64,000 nt of DNA from Lacinutrix sp. (GTDB taxonomy: Bacteria > Bacteroidota > Bacteroidia > Flavobacteriales > Flavobacteriaceae): positions 1 to 64,000 of the forward strand of contig NZ_JAQWGS010000027.1 of the NCBI RefSeq assembly GCF_029238095.1, read 5' to 3'. Shown here piece by piece: positions 1 to 9,879 of the stretch (the stretch's first letter is position 1; each line of letters starts with the position of its first letter). The translations under genes were made by a program, and so were the position numbers. The notes below the pieces were generated by a model. That model was not told where the DNA came from. It saw nothing but the letters and a program-made list of their open reading frames with translations, and searched no databases.

Positions 1-587
1 GTAGCAATAATACCAACCATTATTAATAATGATATACCATTACCAATACCTTTGTCTGTAATCTTCTCACCTAACCACATTGCAAAAACACAACCTGTCA
101 CTAATATAACTATAGAAGAAAAGTAAAAAAGACCTCCGGTACCTAATAAAAAAGCACTTGAAGGGATTCCTAGACTAGGTAAGCTTACTAAGTAACCTGG
201 TGCTTGTACCAAACAAATACCAATAGTTAACCAGCGTGTAATTTGATTTATTTTTTTACGACCACTCTCTCCTTCTTTCTGTAGTTTTTGTAAATACGGA
301 ATAGCTATCCCCATTAACTGGACTACAATCGAAGCTGAGATATAAGGCATGATACCTAAAGCAAATACTGAAGCATTAGCAAAAGCACCACCAGTAAAAG
401 CATTCAATAATCCCAGAATACCACTACCTGTAGTTTCTTGGATTCCACCTAATTGAGTAGCATCAATACCTGGTAAAACTACTTGTGCTCCAAAACGATA
501 AACTAACAATAACCCAAGAGTTAATATTATTCTATCCTTGAGCTCTGTAATTTTCCAGACGTTTTTTAATGTATCTATTATTTTCAT
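1..587 (-). CDS. secY: Preprotein translocase subunit SecY (3' end cut by window edge)
   Basis: SecY is the central channel of the SecYEG inner-membrane translocon. The minus-strand frame opens at ATG 587 with a KIIDTLKNVWKI start and runs to the left edge without a stop, giving about 195 of the usual ~450 residues. Hydrophobic segments and the RFGAQVVLPGID stretch before the first periplasmic loop are typical of the SecY N-terminus. It follows rplO by 10 bases, the standard spc-operon order. The ORF track omits it because it has no stop in the window. Confidence 0.95.
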   Translation of the reverse strand, partial: MKIIDTLKNVWKITELKDRIILTLGLLLVYRFGAQVVLPGIDATQLGGIQETTGSGILGLLNAFTGGAFANASVFALGIMPYISASIVVQLMGIAIPYLQKLQKEGESGRKKINQITRWLTIGICLVQAPGYLVSLPSLGIPSSAFLLGTGGLFYFSSIVILVTGCVFAMWLGEKITDKGIGNGISLLIMVGIIA

Positions 588-597
588 TCTATATATC

Positions 598-1050
598 TTA
601 TAAAGTTACAGCTTCACCACCAGCAGCTTCAATAGCAGCTTTTGCCGACGCAGTAAATTTATGAGCCTTTACTGTTAATTTTGTTTTTAATTCGCCTCTT
701 CCTAGAATTTTAACAAGCTCGTTTTTACCAGCTAATCCTAATTCTACTAGCGTTTCAAAATCTACAGTATTTTTAATTTTCTTTGTTTCTACTAACTCTT
801 GTAAGGTATCCAAGTTTACACCCTGGTACTCAACTCGATTGATATTAGTAAAACCAAACTTAGGTACACGACGTTGTAATGGCATTTGACCACCTTCGAA
901 TCCTAATTTCTTAGAATAACCAGAACGCGACTTAGCTCCTTTGTGACCACGTGTAGCAGTACCACCTTTACCAGAACCTTGACCACGACCAATGCGTTTC
1001 CCTTGTTTTTTTACTGAACCCTCTGCAGGTTTTAAATTACTTAAATCCAT
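598..1050 (-). CDS. rplO: 50S ribosomal protein L15
   Basis: Large-subunit protein L15 (uL15), 150 residues, a late assembly protein. The glycine-rich basic N-terminus ([18 protein letters not shown]) and [18 protein letters not shown] are family signatures. The ORF track starts ten codons upstream; I prefer ATG 1050 ([12 protein letters not shown]) because L15 proteins begin this way and the extension would run back into the end of rpmD. It lies between rpmD and secY. Confidence 0.97.
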   Translation of the reverse strand: MDLSNLKPAEGSVKKQGKRIGRGQGSGKGGTATRGHKGAKSRSGYSKKLGFEGGQMPLQRRVPKFGFTNINRVEYQGVNLDTLQELVETKKIKNTVDFETLVELGLAGKNELVKILGRGELKTKLTVKAHKFTASAKAAIEAAGGEAVTL

Positions 1051-1066
1051 TGTTAAGTTATATTTT

Positions 1067-1246
1067 TTAAGCTTCCTCAACGGAAACTAAATGTTCGACT
1101 TTCTTAACCATACCAAGGATATTTGGTGTGGCATCATGCTCTACAACCTGTCCAATCTTTTTAAGACCTAGGGCTACTAATGTTAGCTTTTGTCTTTTTG
1201 TGCGGTTGATTGCACTTTTAACTTTTTTTACTTTAATCTTTGCCAT
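1067..1246 (-). CDS. rpmD: 50S ribosomal protein L30
   Basis: Translating the minus strand from ATG 1246 to TAA 1067 gives a 59-residue L30 (uL30): [15 protein letters not shown] at the start, then [21 protein letters not shown], the family's characteristic core. It is too short for the ORF track, which shows only an opposite-strand shadow here. It sits 12 bases after rpsE and 16 bases before the rplO start, the standard spc position. Confidence 0.95.
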   Translation of the reverse strand: MAKIKVKKVKSAINRTKRQKLTLVALGLKKIGQVVEHDATPNILGMVKKVEHLVSVEEA

Positions 1247-1258
1247 CTGTCCTAATGA

Positions 1259-1783
1259 TTATCCGTTAAATACTTTTTCAAGTGAAATACCTCTTTCTTT
1301 AGCGATAGAACCAGCATCTCTTAGTTGTAATAATGCGTCAAAAGTTGCTTTTACTACGTTGTGAGGGTTAGATGATCCTTGAGACTTAGATAATACATCG
1401 TGTACACCTACGGCTTCAAGAACTGTTCTTACAGCACCACCAGCAATAACACCGGTACCTGGAGCAGCAGGAATAATGTTTACTCTAGCTCCACCAAATT
1501 TACCTTTTTGTTCGTGTGGTAATGTTCCTTTGATAATAGGAATTCTAACTAAGTTTTTCTTAGCATCTTCAATTGCTTTAGCGATTGCTGTAGCCACGTC
1601 TTTTGACTTTCCTAAACCATGTCCTACAACACCATCTTCATCACCAACTACTACAATAGCAGAAAAACCAAATGCTCTACCACCTTTAGTTACTTTAGTA
1701 ACACGTTGTACGCCTACCAATCGATCTTTTAAATCTAAACCTCCTGGTTTTACAAGCTCTGCGTTTTTATATTTTTGATACAT
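1259..1783 (-). CDS. rpsE: 30S ribosomal protein S5
   Basis: Small-subunit protein S5 (uS5), 174 residues, acting in decoding fidelity and mRNA entry. The N-terminal double-stranded-RNA-binding-like domain ([20 protein letters not shown], then GHGLGKS) and the C-terminal domain with the [10 protein letters not shown] stretch are intact. Only six bases separate it from rplR, consistent with translational coupling. Confidence 0.97.
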   Translation of the reverse strand: MYQKYKNAELVKPGGLDLKDRLVGVQRVTKVTKGGRAFGFSAIVVVGDEDGVVGHGLGKSKDVATAIAKAIEDAKKNLVRIPIIKGTLPHEQKGKFGGARVNIIPAAPGTGVIAGGAVRTVLEAVGVHDVLSKSQGSSNPHNVVKATFDALLQLRDAGSIAKERGISLEKVFNG

Positions 1784-1789
1784 AATGTC

Positions 1790-2146
1790 TTAAAATTTAA
1801 GTCCTGCTTCTCTAGCACCTTCTGCTAATGATTTTACTCTACCGTGGTATAAGTATCCACCTCTATCAAAGGAGATAGTCTCAATACCAGCTTTTAATGC
1901 TCTTTCAGCAATTGCTTTACCAACTAAAGCAGCAACTTCGGTTTTATTACCTTTTGCACCACTCACATCTTTATCTCTTGAAGATGCAGCAGCGATAGTT
2001 TTACCAGTCACGTCATCTACGATTTGAGCATAAATTTCTTTATTACTTCTAAAAACAGATAATCTTGGTCTAGCTTCAGTACCAGATACAATCTTACGTA
2101 TTCTGTTTTTTATCCTTTGTCTTCTTTCGTTCTTTGTTAATGCCAT
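1790..2146 (-). CDS. rplR: 50S ribosomal protein L18
   Basis: 5S-rRNA-binding protein L18 (uL18), 118 residues. The [18 protein letters not shown] core and the C-terminal [26 protein letters not shown] are diagnostic. Together with L5 it anchors 5S rRNA in the large subunit. It sits in conserved order between rplF and rpsE with 10- and 6-base spacers. Confidence 0.97.
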   Translation of the reverse strand: MALTKNERRQRIKNRIRKIVSGTEARPRLSVFRSNKEIYAQIVDDVTGKTIAAASSRDKDVSGAKGNKTEVAALVGKAIAERALKAGIETISFDRGGYLYHGRVKSLAEGAREAGLKF

Positions 2147-2156
2147 AACCTATTTA

Positions 2157-2699
2157 TTAAGCTGATTTACCTGCTTTTCTTCTTATTTCTTCACCAACAA
2201 ACTTAACACCTTTACCTTTGTATGGCTCTGGCTTACGGAAACCGCGAATCTTAGCTGCTACTTGACCAACTAATTGCTTGTCGTGCGAGGTTAACTTTAC
2301 TATTGGGTTTTTACCTTTTTCAGAAATTGTTTCTACTTTAACTTCTGGAGCGATATCCAATACTATATTGTGTGAAAAACCTAGAGCTAAATCTAATTTT
2401 TGTCCTTGGTTAGAGGCTCTATAACCCACACCAACCAATTCTAATTCTTTAGTCCATCCTTTAGACACACCCTCAATCATATTAGCGATTAAGGCTCTAT
2501 ACAAGCCATGCTTTGATTTGACTTCTTTCTTTTCAGACTGACGCTCCAATGTAATAGTAGCGTCTTCTATTTTAATATCAATACCTGTGTATTCTTGAGT
2601 TAACTCGCCTAATTTACCTTTTGCAGTAATTACGCCGTTGTTCACTTCTACTGTTACACCTTCAGGAATTGAAACTGGATTTTTACCTATTCTTGACAT
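2157..2699 (-). CDS. rplF: 50S ribosomal protein L6
   Basis: Large-subunit protein L6 (uL6), 180 residues, near the GTPase-associated centre. It opens with MSRIGKNPVSIPEGV, and the second repeat ends in the signature EPYKGKGVKFVGEEIRRKAGK. Length and termini are normal. It lies 12 bases after rpsH on the minus strand. Confidence 0.97.
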   Translation of the reverse strand: MSRIGKNPVSIPEGVTVEVNNGVITAKGKLGELTQEYTGIDIKIEDATITLERQSEKKEVKSKHGLYRALIANMIEGVSKGWTKELELVGVGYRASNQGQKLDLALGFSHNIVLDIAPEVKVETISEKGKNPIVKLTSHDKQLVGQVAAKIRGFRKPEPYKGKGVKFVGEEIRRKAGKSA

Positions 2700-2711
2700 A
2701 TCTTCCTGTTT

Positions 2712-3110
2712 TTAGTATACGTAACATAATACTTCACCACCAACATTTTCTCTTTGCGCTTGTTTCCCTGTCATAACTCCATGAGAGGTAGAAACAATTG
2801 CAATACCTAAACCATTTAAGATTCTTGGCATTTCGTTGGCGCCAGCATACTTACGTAAACCTGGTGTACTAATTCTTTGAATTTTTTTGATGACAGACTC
2901 TTTTGTGTCTTTGTTGTACTTAAGAGCAATCTTGATTGTTCCTTGTACATTAGAATCGTCAAATTTGTAACTTAAAATATATCCTTGGTCGAATAATATT
3001 TTAGTCATCTCTTTCTTTAAGTTAGAAGCAGGAATCTCAACCACTCTGTGGTTAGCTTTTACTGCATTTCTAACTCGCGTAAGATAATCCGCTATTGGAT
3101 CTGAATACAT
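2712..3110 (-). CDS. rpsH: 30S ribosomal protein S8
   Basis: 16S-rRNA-binding assembly protein S8 (uS8), 132 residues, opening with DPIADYLTRVRNA and carrying the C-terminal STSHGVMTGKQA motif. In Escherichia coli S8 is the autogenous repressor of the spc operon. Here an unusual 80-base spacer that can fold lies directly before this gene, which could be a control site, though nothing in the sequence proves it. Confidence 0.97.
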   Translation of the reverse strand: MYSDPIADYLTRVRNAVKANHRVVEIPASNLKKEMTKILFDQGYILSYKFDDSNVQGTIKIALKYNKDTKESVIKKIQRISTPGLRKYAGANEMPRILNGLGIAIVSTSHGVMTGKQAQRENVGGEVLCYVY

Positions 3111-3130
3111 ATTTATTAATTTACGGTATC

Positions 3131-3164
3131 GGTTTTTGGAAATAGAACTCTTCTACACCAAACC
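3131..3164 (-). promoter_or_regulatory. Foldable RNA element in the rpsN-rpsH spacer
   Basis: On the transcribed strand this stretch can form an outer stem (GGTTTGG with CCAAAAACC, two A bulged) enclosing a perfect inner stem TAGAA/TTCTA with a three-base loop. The 80-base spacer is far larger than most gaps in the cluster, and there is no T-tract after it, so it is not a terminator. A ribosomal-protein feedback site, by analogy with S8 control of spc in E. coli, is an inference. Confidence 0.35.
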
Positions 3165-3190
3165 TAAAACCTATTTATAATTCTTTATTA

Positions 3191-3460
3191 TTACCAACTT
3201 GCCTTTTTGACACCTGGGATTAAGCCTTGATTAGCCATTTCTCTAAACATAACACGAGAAACACCAAATTGTCTCATATAACCTTTTGGTCTACCTGTAA
3301 GTTTACAACGGTTATGTTGACGAATTGGTGAAGCATTTTTTGGTAACTTCTGTAATGCTTCGTAGTCTCCAGCTTCTTTTAAAGCTTTACGTTTAGCAGC
3401 ATATTTAGCAACCGTTTTTGCACGCTTTACCTCACGGGCTTTCATTGATTCTTTTGCCAT
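3191..3460 (-). CDS. rpsN: 30S ribosomal protein S14
   Basis: Small-subunit protein S14 (uS14), 89 residues. It is the longer zinc-free type: no CxxC pairs, and the signature [19 protein letters not shown] is followed by the usual KASW terminus. It starts two bases after the rplE stop. Confidence 0.96.
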   Translation of the reverse strand: MAKESMKAREVKRAKTVAKYAAKRKALKEAGDYEALQKLPKNASPIRQHNRCKLTGRPKGYMRQFGVSRVMFREMANQGLIPGVKKASW

Positions 3461-3462
3461 AA

Positions 3463-4014
3463 TTAGTTCTTTTTAAAAGGTAATCCTAGTTCTGTTAAAA
3501 GTGATTTTGCTTCTTTATCAGTATCAGCAGTTGTAACAAGTGTAATATCCATGCCAGAAATTCTGTTAATCTTATCGATATCAATCTCTGGGAAAATAAT
3601 TTGCTCTACAACACCTAGATTGTAGTTTCCACGACCATCAAAACCTGTAGCTTTGATACCGTTGAAATCTCTAACACGTGGTAATGCAGATGTGATTAAA
3701 CGATCTAAAAATTCAAACATTTGCTCACCTCTTAAAGTTACCATTGCGCCAATTGGCATACCTTTTCGTAACTTAAATGAAGCGACATCTTTCTTTGATA
3801 AAGTATGTATAGCTTTCTGACCAGATATTTTTGTTAATTCATCAACAGCGTGATCAACTAATTTTTTATCTGCCACAGCAGCACCAACACCTCTAGATAT
3901 TACTATCTTGGTGAGTTTAGGTACTTGCATTACATTCTTGTAACCAAATTCTTCTGTAAGAGCAGGAACAACTTTGTCCTTGTACTCTTGTTTTAATCTT
4001 GCAACGTAAGCCAT
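3463..4014 (-). CDS. rplE: 50S ribosomal protein L5
   Basis: 5S-rRNA-binding protein L5 (uL5), 183 residues. Family signatures include [12 protein letters not shown] near the N-terminus, [16 protein letters not shown] in the middle and [20 protein letters not shown] near the C-terminus. Two-base spacers on both sides suggest tight translational coupling with rplX and rpsN. Confidence 0.97.
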   Translation of the reverse strand: MAYVARLKQEYKDKVVPALTEEFGYKNVMQVPKLTKIVISRGVGAAVADKKLVDHAVDELTKISGQKAIHTLSKKDVASFKLRKGMPIGAMVTLRGEQMFEFLDRLITSALPRVRDFNGIKATGFDGRGNYNLGVVEQIIFPEIDIDKINRISGMDITLVTTADTDKEAKSLLTELGLPFKKN

Positions 4015-4016
4015 AA

Positions 4017-4328
4017 CTAAATTACTTCATTAGATTTTTTAGAAAATCTCAATTTATTATCTCCATCCATTTTGTAACCTACTCTAGTAGTTTCGCCTTT
4101 ACCATTTAATAATGATAAATTTGAAATATGGATAGCTGCTTCTTTCTCTACGATACCACCTTGAGGACTTTGTGCACTTGGTTTAGTGTGTTTCTTTACC
4201 ATGTTCACACCCTCTACGATGGCTTTGTTCTTTTCTATCAATACTTTAAGTACTTTACCTTCTGAACCTTTGTGGTCTCCAGCAATTACTTGAACAGTAT
4301 CTCCAGTTTTTATTTTAAGCTTTGTCAT
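4017..4328 (-). CDS. rplX: 50S ribosomal protein L24
   Basis: Assembly-initiator protein L24 (uL24), 103 residues. The N-terminal KOW motif ([21 protein letters not shown]) and the following [10 protein letters not shown] segment define the family. It lies between rplN and rplE in standard order. Confidence 0.96.
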   Translation of the reverse strand: MTKLKIKTGDTVQVIAGDHKGSEGKVLKVLIEKNKAIVEGVNMVKKHTKPSAQSPQGGIVEKEAAIHISNLSLLNGKGETTRVGYKMDGDNKLRFSKKSNEVI

Positions 4329-4342
4329 TTTTTCTTGATGTA

Positions 4343-4711
4343 TTAAAGCACTTCTGGTGCTATTGATACAATTTTCATGAATTGTTTATCACGAAGTTCT
4401 CTAGCAACAGGTCCAAATACACGTGTTCCTCTCATTTCACCCGTTGGGTTTAAAAGTACACAAGCATTATCATCGAATCTTATATAAGATCCATCCGGAC
4501 GTCTTACTTCTTTTTTAGTACGCACAACAACTGCTGTAGAGACTGCTTTTTTCTTAATGTTTCCATTAGGTGTTGCATCTTTAACAGAAACAACAACTTT
4601 GTCACCTACAGAAGCGTATCTTCTTTTAGTACCTCCTAAAACACGGATTACCAAAACTTCTTTTGCTCCAGTGTTATCTGCTACTTTTATTCTTGATTCT
4701 TGTTGTACCAT
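4343..4711 (-). CDS. rplN: 50S ribosomal protein L14
   Basis: Large-subunit interface protein L14 (uL14), 122 residues. It begins [19 protein letters not shown] and includes [18 protein letters not shown] and [13 protein letters not shown], all highly conserved in the family. It is two bases downstream of rpsQ. Confidence 0.97.
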   Translation of the reverse strand: MVQQESRIKVADNTGAKEVLVIRVLGGTKRRYASVGDKVVVSVKDATPNGNIKKKAVSTAVVVRTKKEVRRPDGSYIRFDDNACVLLNPTGEMRGTRVFGPVARELRDKQFMKIVSIAPEVL

Positions 4712-4713
4712 AA

Positions 4714-4971
4714 TTACTTCGCTCTTTCAATTATTTCAACTAATCTCCAACATTTTGATTTAGATAAAGGCCTTGTTTCCATGATCTTTACTGTATCACC
4801 AATGTTACAGTCGTTTGTTTCGTCGTGTGCTACGTATTTTTTCGTTTTTAAAACGAATTTTCCGTACATAGGATGTTTTACTTTTTTTACTTCGGCAACA
4901 ACTATTGATTTCATCATTTTGTTACTAGTAACTACACCTATACGTTCTTTTCTTAAGTTTCTTTTTTCCAT
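4714..4971 (-). CDS. rpsQ: 30S ribosomal protein S17
   Basis: Primary 16S-binding protein S17 (uS17), 85 residues, with an OB fold. The signatures [19 protein letters not shown] and [23 protein letters not shown] are present. It lies 12 bases after rpmC. Confidence 0.96.
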   Translation of the reverse strand: MEKRNLRKERIGVVTSNKMMKSIVVAEVKKVKHPMYGKFVLKTKKYVAHDETNDCNIGDTVKIMETRPLSKSKCWRLVEIIERAK

Positions 4972-4983
4972 CTTTCAGCAGAA

Positions 4984-5175
4984 TTATTGTAATTCTCTTT
5001 TAGTTAATTCCGTTGCCAATCTTGCTACATCTCTTCTAACAGAACGTAATTGGATTGGGTTATCTAAAGGAGATATTGCATGTGCCATTTTAAGGTCTGA
5101 ATAACTCTTTTTTATCTCACCGAGTTTCTCTTGTAACTCAGTTACAGATAATTCTTTAATTTCTGATTGTTTCAT
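4984..5175 (-). CDS. rpmC: 50S ribosomal protein L29
   Basis: Large-subunit protein L29 (uL29), 63 residues, a two-helix protein at the polypeptide exit tunnel rim. The SVTELQEKLGEIKKSYSDLKM and NPIQLRSVRRDVARL segments fit the family. It sits between rplP and rpsQ. Confidence 0.95.
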   Translation of the reverse strand: MKQSEIKELSVTELQEKLGEIKKSYSDLKMAHAISPLDNPIQLRSVRRDVARLATELTKRELQ

Positions 5176-5188
5176 AATATCAAATAAA

Positions 5189-5608
5189 TTATGCTTCGTA
5201 ATCTCTAGCGATTAAAAACTTTGTTTTTACAGGTAATTTTTGTGCTGCTAAACGTAGTGCTTCTTTTGCAACGTCCAGAGGCACTCCTCCTACTTCAAAA
5301 AGTATTCTACCTGGTTTAACAACTGCTGCCCAATATTCTACGGCACCTTTACCTTTACCCATACGTACTTCAAGAGGTTTCTTTGTGATAGGTTTATCTG
5401 GAAATATTTTTATCCAAAGTTGGCCTTCTCTTTTCATGTAACGAGTAGCTGCAATACGAGCTGCTTCTATTTGACGCGAAGTTAAAAAGTTCGAGTCTAG
5501 TGATTTTATCCCAAAAGTCCCGTTTGAAAGTAAGTGACCTCTACCTGAGTTTCCTTTCATACGTCCCTTTTGCATTTTACGAAATTTTGTTCTTTTAGGC
5601 TGTAACAT
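5189..5608 (-). CDS. rplP: 50S ribosomal protein L16
   Basis: Large-subunit protein L16 (uL16), 139 residues, next to the A-site tRNA elbow. It begins [19 protein letters not shown] and includes [23 protein letters not shown], the family signature. It is 20 bases downstream of rpsC. Confidence 0.97.
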   Translation of the reverse strand: MLQPKRTKFRKMQKGRMKGNSGRGHLLSNGTFGIKSLDSNFLTSRQIEAARIAATRYMKREGQLWIKIFPDKPITKKPLEVRMGKGKGAVEYWAAVVKPGRILFEVGGVPLDVAKEALRLAAQKLPVKTKFLIARDYEA

Positions 5609-5628
5609 TTTTCTTGTTCTTTAAAAAA

Positions 5629-6351
5629 TTACTTTCTACGACGAGATTGATTCTTATTATCTCTTCCGCCTCTTGCACCTTTTCCTTGCTTCTTAGATAA
5701 TCCAACAAGCGGAGAAAGTTCTCTTTTACCATACACTTCACCTTTCATGATCCATACTTTAACACCTAATCTACCATATGTAGTATGCGCCTCAACTAAA
5801 GCGTAATCAATATCGGCTCTGAATGTAGATAATGGAATACGTCCCTCTTTGTAGTGTTCAGATCGCGCCATTTCAGCACCATTTAAACGTCCACTAATTT
5901 GGATTTTAATTCCTTCGGCATTCATACGCATTGTAGCAGCAATAGCCATCTTGATTGCACGTCTGTAAGAAATTCTATTTTCAATTTGACGAGCGACACT
6001 AGTTCCTACTAAAAACGCATCTAGTTCAGGTCTTTTAATTTCAAAAATATTAATCTGAACCTCTTTGCCAGTAATTTTCTTAAGCTCTTCTTTTAACTTG
6101 TCTACCTCTTGACCACCTTTTCCGATAATAATACCAGGTCTAGCAGTAGTGATAGTAACGGTTACAAGTTTTAAAGTTCTTTCAATAATTACTCTACTTA
6201 CACTTGCTTTAGATAAACGCGCGTGAACGTATTTTCTGATCTTATCGTCTTCGGCAAGTTTATCACCATAATCGTTTCCTCCGTACCAGTTAGACTCCCA
6301 TCCTCTGATAATTCCTAAGCGATTTCCGATTGGATTTGTCTTTTGTCCCAT
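5629..6351 (-). CDS. rpsC: 30S ribosomal protein S3
   Basis: Small-subunit protein S3 (uS3), 240 residues, at the mRNA entry channel. It opens [14 protein letters not shown], has a KH domain around [18 protein letters not shown], and ends in a basic tail rich in Gly, Arg and Lys. The ORF track starts 12 codons earlier, inside rplV. ATG 6351 gives the universal S3 N-terminus and a 7-base gap to rplV, so I use it. Confidence 0.97.
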   Translation of the reverse strand: MGQKTNPIGNRLGIIRGWESNWYGGNDYGDKLAEDDKIRKYVHARLSKASVSRVIIERTLKLVTVTITTARPGIIIGKGGQEVDKLKEELKKITGKEVQINIFEIKRPELDAFLVGTSVARQIENRISYRRAIKMAIAATMRMNAEGIKIQISGRLNGAEMARSEHYKEGRIPLSTFRADIDYALVEAHTTYGRLGVKVWIMKGEVYGKRELSPLVGLSKKQGKGARGGRDNKNQSRRRK

Positions 6352-6358
6352 ATCTATC

Positions 6359-6766
6359 TTAGCTTTGTGTATTATTATTAGCTCCAACTACGATTGTTAC
6401 GTGGTTTGAACGTTTTCTTATTCTGTGTGCACGACCTTGAGGTGCAGGACGTAATCTCTTTAACATAGATCCTCCGTCAACTCTAATTTCTTTAACAAAA
6501 AGTTCTGCTTCCTCAATTGATGCATCTTCGTTTTTAGATTGCCAGTTTGCAATAGCAGAAACTAACAACGTTTCTAAACGTTTTGATGCTTCTTTAGAAC
6601 TAAACTTTAATATGTTAAGTGCTTTTTCTACGCGTTCACCTCTTACTAAATCGGCTACTAAACGCATTTTTCTCGGTGATGTAGGACAGTTATTAAGTTT
6701 AGCAAAAGCAATTTGCTTTTTACCTTCCTTAATAGCGTCTGCCATTTGTTTTTTACGACTTCCCAT
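6359..6766 (-). CDS. rplV: 50S ribosomal protein L22
   Basis: Exit-tunnel protein L22 (uL22), 135 residues. The core [18 protein letters not shown] and the C-terminal beta-hairpin region ([20 protein letters not shown]), which lines the tunnel, are clear. The first ~20 residues ([17 protein letters not shown]) are an extension before the conserved domain. It lies six bases after rpsS. Confidence 0.96.
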   Translation of the reverse strand: MGSRKKQMADAIKEGKKQIAFAKLNNCPTSPRKMRLVADLVRGERVEKALNILKFSSKEASKRLETLLVSAIANWQSKNEDASIEEAELFVKEIRVDGGSMLKRLRPAPQGRAHRIRKRSNHVTIVVGANNNTQS

Positions 6767-6772
6767 AGCTTA

Positions 6773-7051
6773 CTACTTTTTACCTTTGTTTTTAGCACCA
6801 GCATGACCTCTAAAAGATCTTGTTGGTGAAAATTCTCCTAATTTATGACCTACCATATTCTCAGTTACATATACTGGAACAAATTGACGTCCATTGTGTA
6901 CAGCTATTGTTTGTCCAACAAAGTCTGGAGTAATCATACTTGCTCTAGACCAAGTTTTGATAACAGTTTTCTTGTTAGTTTCAACGTTAGTTGCAACTTT
7001 TTTCTCTAGTTTGTAATGAACGTAAGGTCCTTTTTTTAATGATCTTGCCAT
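6773..7051 (-). CDS. rpsS: 30S ribosomal protein S19
   Basis: Small-subunit head protein S19 (uS19), 92 residues. [19 protein letters not shown] and [27 protein letters not shown] are family signatures, and the C-terminus is basic. It starts three bases after the rplB stop. Confidence 0.97.
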   Translation of the reverse strand: MARSLKKGPYVHYKLEKKVATNVETNKKTVIKTWSRASMITPDFVGQTIAVHNGRQFVPVYVTENMVGHKLGEFSPTRSFRGHAGAKNKGKK

Positions 7052-7054
7052 GTC

Positions 7055-7879
7055 TTATTTTTTTCTACGTTCAACAATATATTTATTACTCGCTTTAGTT
7101 TTAGAACGTGTTCTAAATCCTTTAGCTGGAATACCATTTCTTGAACGAGGGTGTCCACCAGAAGATTTACCTTCACCACCACCCATTGGATGATCGACTG
7201 GATTCATTACTACTGGTCTAGTTCTTGGTCTTCTACCTAACCATCTAGATCTACCTGCTTTACCTGATACTAGTAGTTGGTGATCTGAATTAGATACTAC
7301 TCCGATTGTAGCCATACAAGTAACCAAAATTAATCTTGTTTCACCTGAAGGTAATTTTACGGTTGCAAATTTACCATCTCTTGCCATTAACTGAGCAAAC
7401 GCACCAGCACTACGAGCCATAACAGCTCCTTGACCTGGACGTAACTCTATACAAGAAATAATTGTACCTAATGGAATATTTGCTAAAGGCATTGCGTTTC
7501 CAATTTCTGGAGCAACATTTTCACCTGAAACAACAGTTTGACCTACTTGCATCCCATTTTGAGCGATGACATAAGTTTTCTCACCATCTTGGTAATTTAA
7601 TAATGCGATAAACGCTGTACGATTTGGATCGTATTGAATTGAGGCCACTTCAGCTGGAATACCTGCTTTAGTTCTCTTAAAATCCATAATACGATACCTT
7701 TTCTTATGACCACCACCTTTGTAGCGCATAGTCATACGACCTTGACTGTTTCTACCACCTGAACGTTTTTTCGGAGCTAATAAACTTTTCTCCGGCTTAT
7801 CAGTTGTAATGGCGTCAAATCCATTTACAACTCTAAATCGCTGTCCTGGTGTGATTGGTTTTAATTTTCTTACTGACAT
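7055..7879 (-). CDS. rplB: 50S ribosomal protein L2
   Basis: L2 (uL2), 274 residues, needed for subunit association and peptidyl transfer. Conserved blocks are [17 protein letters not shown] near the N-terminus and the C-terminal [19 protein letters not shown] loop that carries the conserved histidine at the peptidyl-transferase centre. It lies between rplW and rpsS. Confidence 0.98.
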   Translation of the reverse strand: MSVRKLKPITPGQRFRVVNGFDAITTDKPEKSLLAPKKRSGGRNSQGRMTMRYKGGGHKKRYRIMDFKRTKAGIPAEVASIQYDPNRTAFIALLNYQDGEKTYVIAQNGMQVGQTVVSGENVAPEIGNAMPLANIPLGTIISCIELRPGQGAVMARSAGAFAQLMARDGKFATVKLPSGETRLILVTCMATIGVVSNSDHQLLVSGKAGRSRWLGRRPRTRPVVMNPVDHPMGGGEGKSSGGHPRSRNGIPAKGFRTRSKTKASNKYIVERRKK

Positions 7880-7890
7880 TTGTCTTTTAA

Positions 7891-8181
7891 TTACATGTTA
7901 GTGTATAAATCAATTATCTCACCTTCCGCCAGTTGTACAATTGCTTTTTTCATTGCATTTGTTTTACCATGTTGAATACCTGTTTTTGTAAACTTGGTAC
8001 TTCTATCTGGACGGACATTAATAGTACGAACTTTTTCTACAGAAACTCCATAAGCAGCCTCAACCGCTTTTTTAATTTCTACCTTGTTCGCCTTTGTCTT
8101 CACGAAGAAGCTGAAACAATTGTTTGATTCACTGTTTGCTGTTGCTTTTTCTGTGATTATAGGTTTAATTAAGATACTCAT
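7891..8181 (-). CDS. rplW: 50S ribosomal protein L23
   Basis: Exit-site protein L23 (uL23), 96 residues, the docking point for trigger factor and SRP. It starts [13 protein letters not shown] and includes [17 protein letters not shown] and [11 protein letters not shown], typical of the family. It lies eight bases after rplD. Confidence 0.96.
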   Translation of the reverse strand: MSILIKPIITEKATANSESNNCFSFFVKTKANKVEIKKAVEAAYGVSVEKVRTINVRPDRSTKFTKTGIQHGKTNAMKKAIVQLAEGEIIDLYTNM

Positions 8182-8189
8182 CTTGTTTC

Positions 8190-8819
8190 TTATTTACTTA
8201 AATTCGTTACAATTCCTTCTAAAGCGCTTTCTAAAAGTATAACTTGATTTGCATTCAAAATCTTATAAGTACTTAATTCTGAAGAAGTTACGACTTCTGA
8301 GCCTTTTAAATTGCGTGACGACAAATATACATTATTATTTGAAGCACCCAACACGAAGAGTGATTTTTTGTTTTGTAAGTCTAAAGCTTTCAAAATATTA
8401 GTGAAATTTTTAGTCTTTGGAGAGTCGAAACTGAAGTCTTCTAAAACAACAATTGCTTTCTCACTTGCTTTAATACTAAAGGCTGATTTACGTGCTAATC
8501 TCTTAAGTGTTTTGTTAAGTTTAAAACTGTAGTTTCTAGGTCTTGGACCGAACATGCGACCACCACCTCTAAAAACTCCAGACTTAATTGAACCTGCTCT
8601 AGCTGTACCTGTCCCTTTTTGCTTTTTAATCTTGCGTGTAGATCCAGTAATCTCAGCTCTTTCTTTAGATTTGTGAGTACCTTGTCTTTGGTTTGCTAAA
8701 TATTGTTTAACATCCAAGTACACTGCATGATTATTAGGCTCAATAGCAAAAACATCGCTAGAAAGGTCTGCCTTTCTGCCTGTTTCTTTTCCGTTTATAT
8801 CTAAAACTGCTACTTTCAT
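8190..8819 (-). CDS. rplD: 50S ribosomal protein L4
   Basis: L4 (uL4), 209 residues. The long loop that reaches the exit tunnel is visible as [22 protein letters not shown] and [14 protein letters not shown]. In E. coli L4 is also the S10-operon repressor. Its start codon shares one base with the rplC stop (8819), so translation is probably coupled. Confidence 0.97.
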   Translation of the reverse strand: MKVAVLDINGKETGRKADLSSDVFAIEPNNHAVYLDVKQYLANQRQGTHKSKERAEITGSTRKIKKQKGTGTARAGSIKSGVFRGGGRMFGPRPRNYSFKLNKTLKRLARKSAFSIKASEKAIVVLEDFSFDSPKTKNFTNILKALDLQNKKSLFVLGASNNNVYLSSRNLKGSEVVTSSELSTYKILNANQVILLESALEGIVTNLSK

Positions 8820-9436
8820 TATTTTCTAATAATTACATAAGCGTTTTTATGGCCAGGAACACATCCTTTAACCACAAGTAGATTCTTTTCAGCAACTACT
8901 TTTAAAACTCTTAAATTTTGAACTTTAATAGTGTCTCCACCCATTCTTCCTGCCATCTTCATTCCCTTGAAAACTCTTGCAGGATAAGATGCAGCTCCAA
9001 TAGATCCTGGCGCTCTTAAACGGTTATGCTGACCGTGTGTCGCTTGACCTACACCACCAAAACCATGACGTTTTACAACACCTTGAAATCCTTTTCCTTT
9101 TGATGTTCCTGAAACATCAACAAATTCGCCTTCTGCGAAGTGTTCTACAGTGATTGCATCACCTAATTTGTACTCCTCATCAAAACCTTGAAACTCGGCG
9201 ATTTTGCGTTTCACAGAAGTTCCTGCTTTTTTAGCGTGACCTAAGTCCGCTTTAGTAGCACTTTTTTCTGTCGCGTCATCGAAACCTAATTGAATAGCAT
9301 TGTAACCATCAATTTCTTCAGTTCTGACTTGGGTAACGATACATGGTCCAGCTTCGATTACTGTACAAGGAATATTTTTCCCGTTTTCGTCGAAAATGCT
9401 GGTCATACCGATTTTTTTTCCAATTAACCCAGACAT
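8819..9436 (-). CDS. rplC: 50S ribosomal protein L3
   Basis: L3 (uL3), 205 residues, an assembly initiator near the peptidyl-transferase centre. [19 protein letters not shown] begins the protein, and the central loop [20 protein letters not shown] is diagnostic. Its upstream spacer of 124 bases is the longest in the cluster and holds a strong hairpin (see 9473-9505). Confidence 0.97.
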   Translation of the reverse strand: MSGLIGKKIGMTSIFDENGKNIPCTVIEAGPCIVTQVRTEEIDGYNAIQLGFDDATEKSATKADLGHAKKAGTSVKRKIAEFQGFDEEYKLGDAITVEHFAEGEFVDVSGTSKGKGFQGVVKRHGFGGVGQATHGQHNRLRAPGSIGAASYPARVFKGMKMAGRMGGDTIKVQNLRVLKVVAEKNLLVVKGCVPGHKNAYVIIRK

Positions 9437-9472
9437 AATTATTATTTATTTATTATTATTTTTATTAAAAAT

Positions 9473-9505
9473 ATTCAAGGCTGAAAATACGTTTCAGCCT
9501 TGAAT
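9473..9505 (-). promoter_or_regulatory. Perfect hairpin between rpsJ and rplC, possible attenuator
   Basis: A 14-bp perfect inverted repeat (ATTCAAGGCTGAAA and its complement) encloses a five-base loop. On the transcribed minus strand it is followed by TATTTTTAATAAAAAT, a U-rich tail, so it resembles an intrinsic terminator placed inside the ribosomal operon just before rplC-rplD. It could be a partial terminator or attenuator, a processing site, or a feedback site for L3 or L4. The structure is visible; the role is inferred. Confidence 0.6.
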
Positions 9506-9560
9506 TGTATTTTTATCCGTTTTTCCTTTGCGCGCAGCTTAGGACATGTAAAGTTTAAAA

Positions 9561-9866
9561 TTAAACTTTGATTTCTACTTCAACACCACTTGGCAACTCT
9601 AATTTCATAAGAGCATCAATTGTTTTAGAAGATGAAGAGTATATATCTAATAATCTCTTGTAAGAGCTTAATTGAAATTGTTCTCTAGACTTCTTGTTAA
9701 CGTGTGGTGAACGTAATACAGTGAAAATTTTCTTGTGTGTTGGTAGAGGAATTGGCCCAGTTACTACAGCACCAGTACTTTTTACTGTTTTTACAATCTT
9801 ATCAGCAGACTTGTCAACTAAATTGTGATCGTAAGACTTTAATTTTATTCTAATTTTTTGACTCAT
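9561..9866 (-). CDS. rpsJ: 30S ribosomal protein S10
   Basis: S10 (uS10, NusE), 101 residues, acting in the 30S head and in transcription antitermination. The signatures [21 protein letters not shown] and [28 protein letters not shown] are intact. It lies 13 bases after fusA with no tufA between, the usual Bacteroidetes arrangement. Confidence 0.97.
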   Translation of the reverse strand: MSQKIRIKLKSYDHNLVDKSADKIVKTVKSTGAVVTGPIPLPTHKKIFTVLRSPHVNKKSREQFQLSSYKRLLDIYSSSSKTIDALMKLELPSGVEVEIKV

Positions 9867-9879
9867 TTTCTTTTTAGTT

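Noticed and set aside
1128-1364. Plus-strand ORF of 78 residues over rpmD and rpsE
   Set aside because: It is a shadow of two well-conserved ribosomal genes on the minus strand and has no family features.
4700-5104. Plus-strand ORF of 134 residues over rpsQ and rpmC
   Set aside because: It is antisense to two intact ribosomal genes with standard order and spacing.
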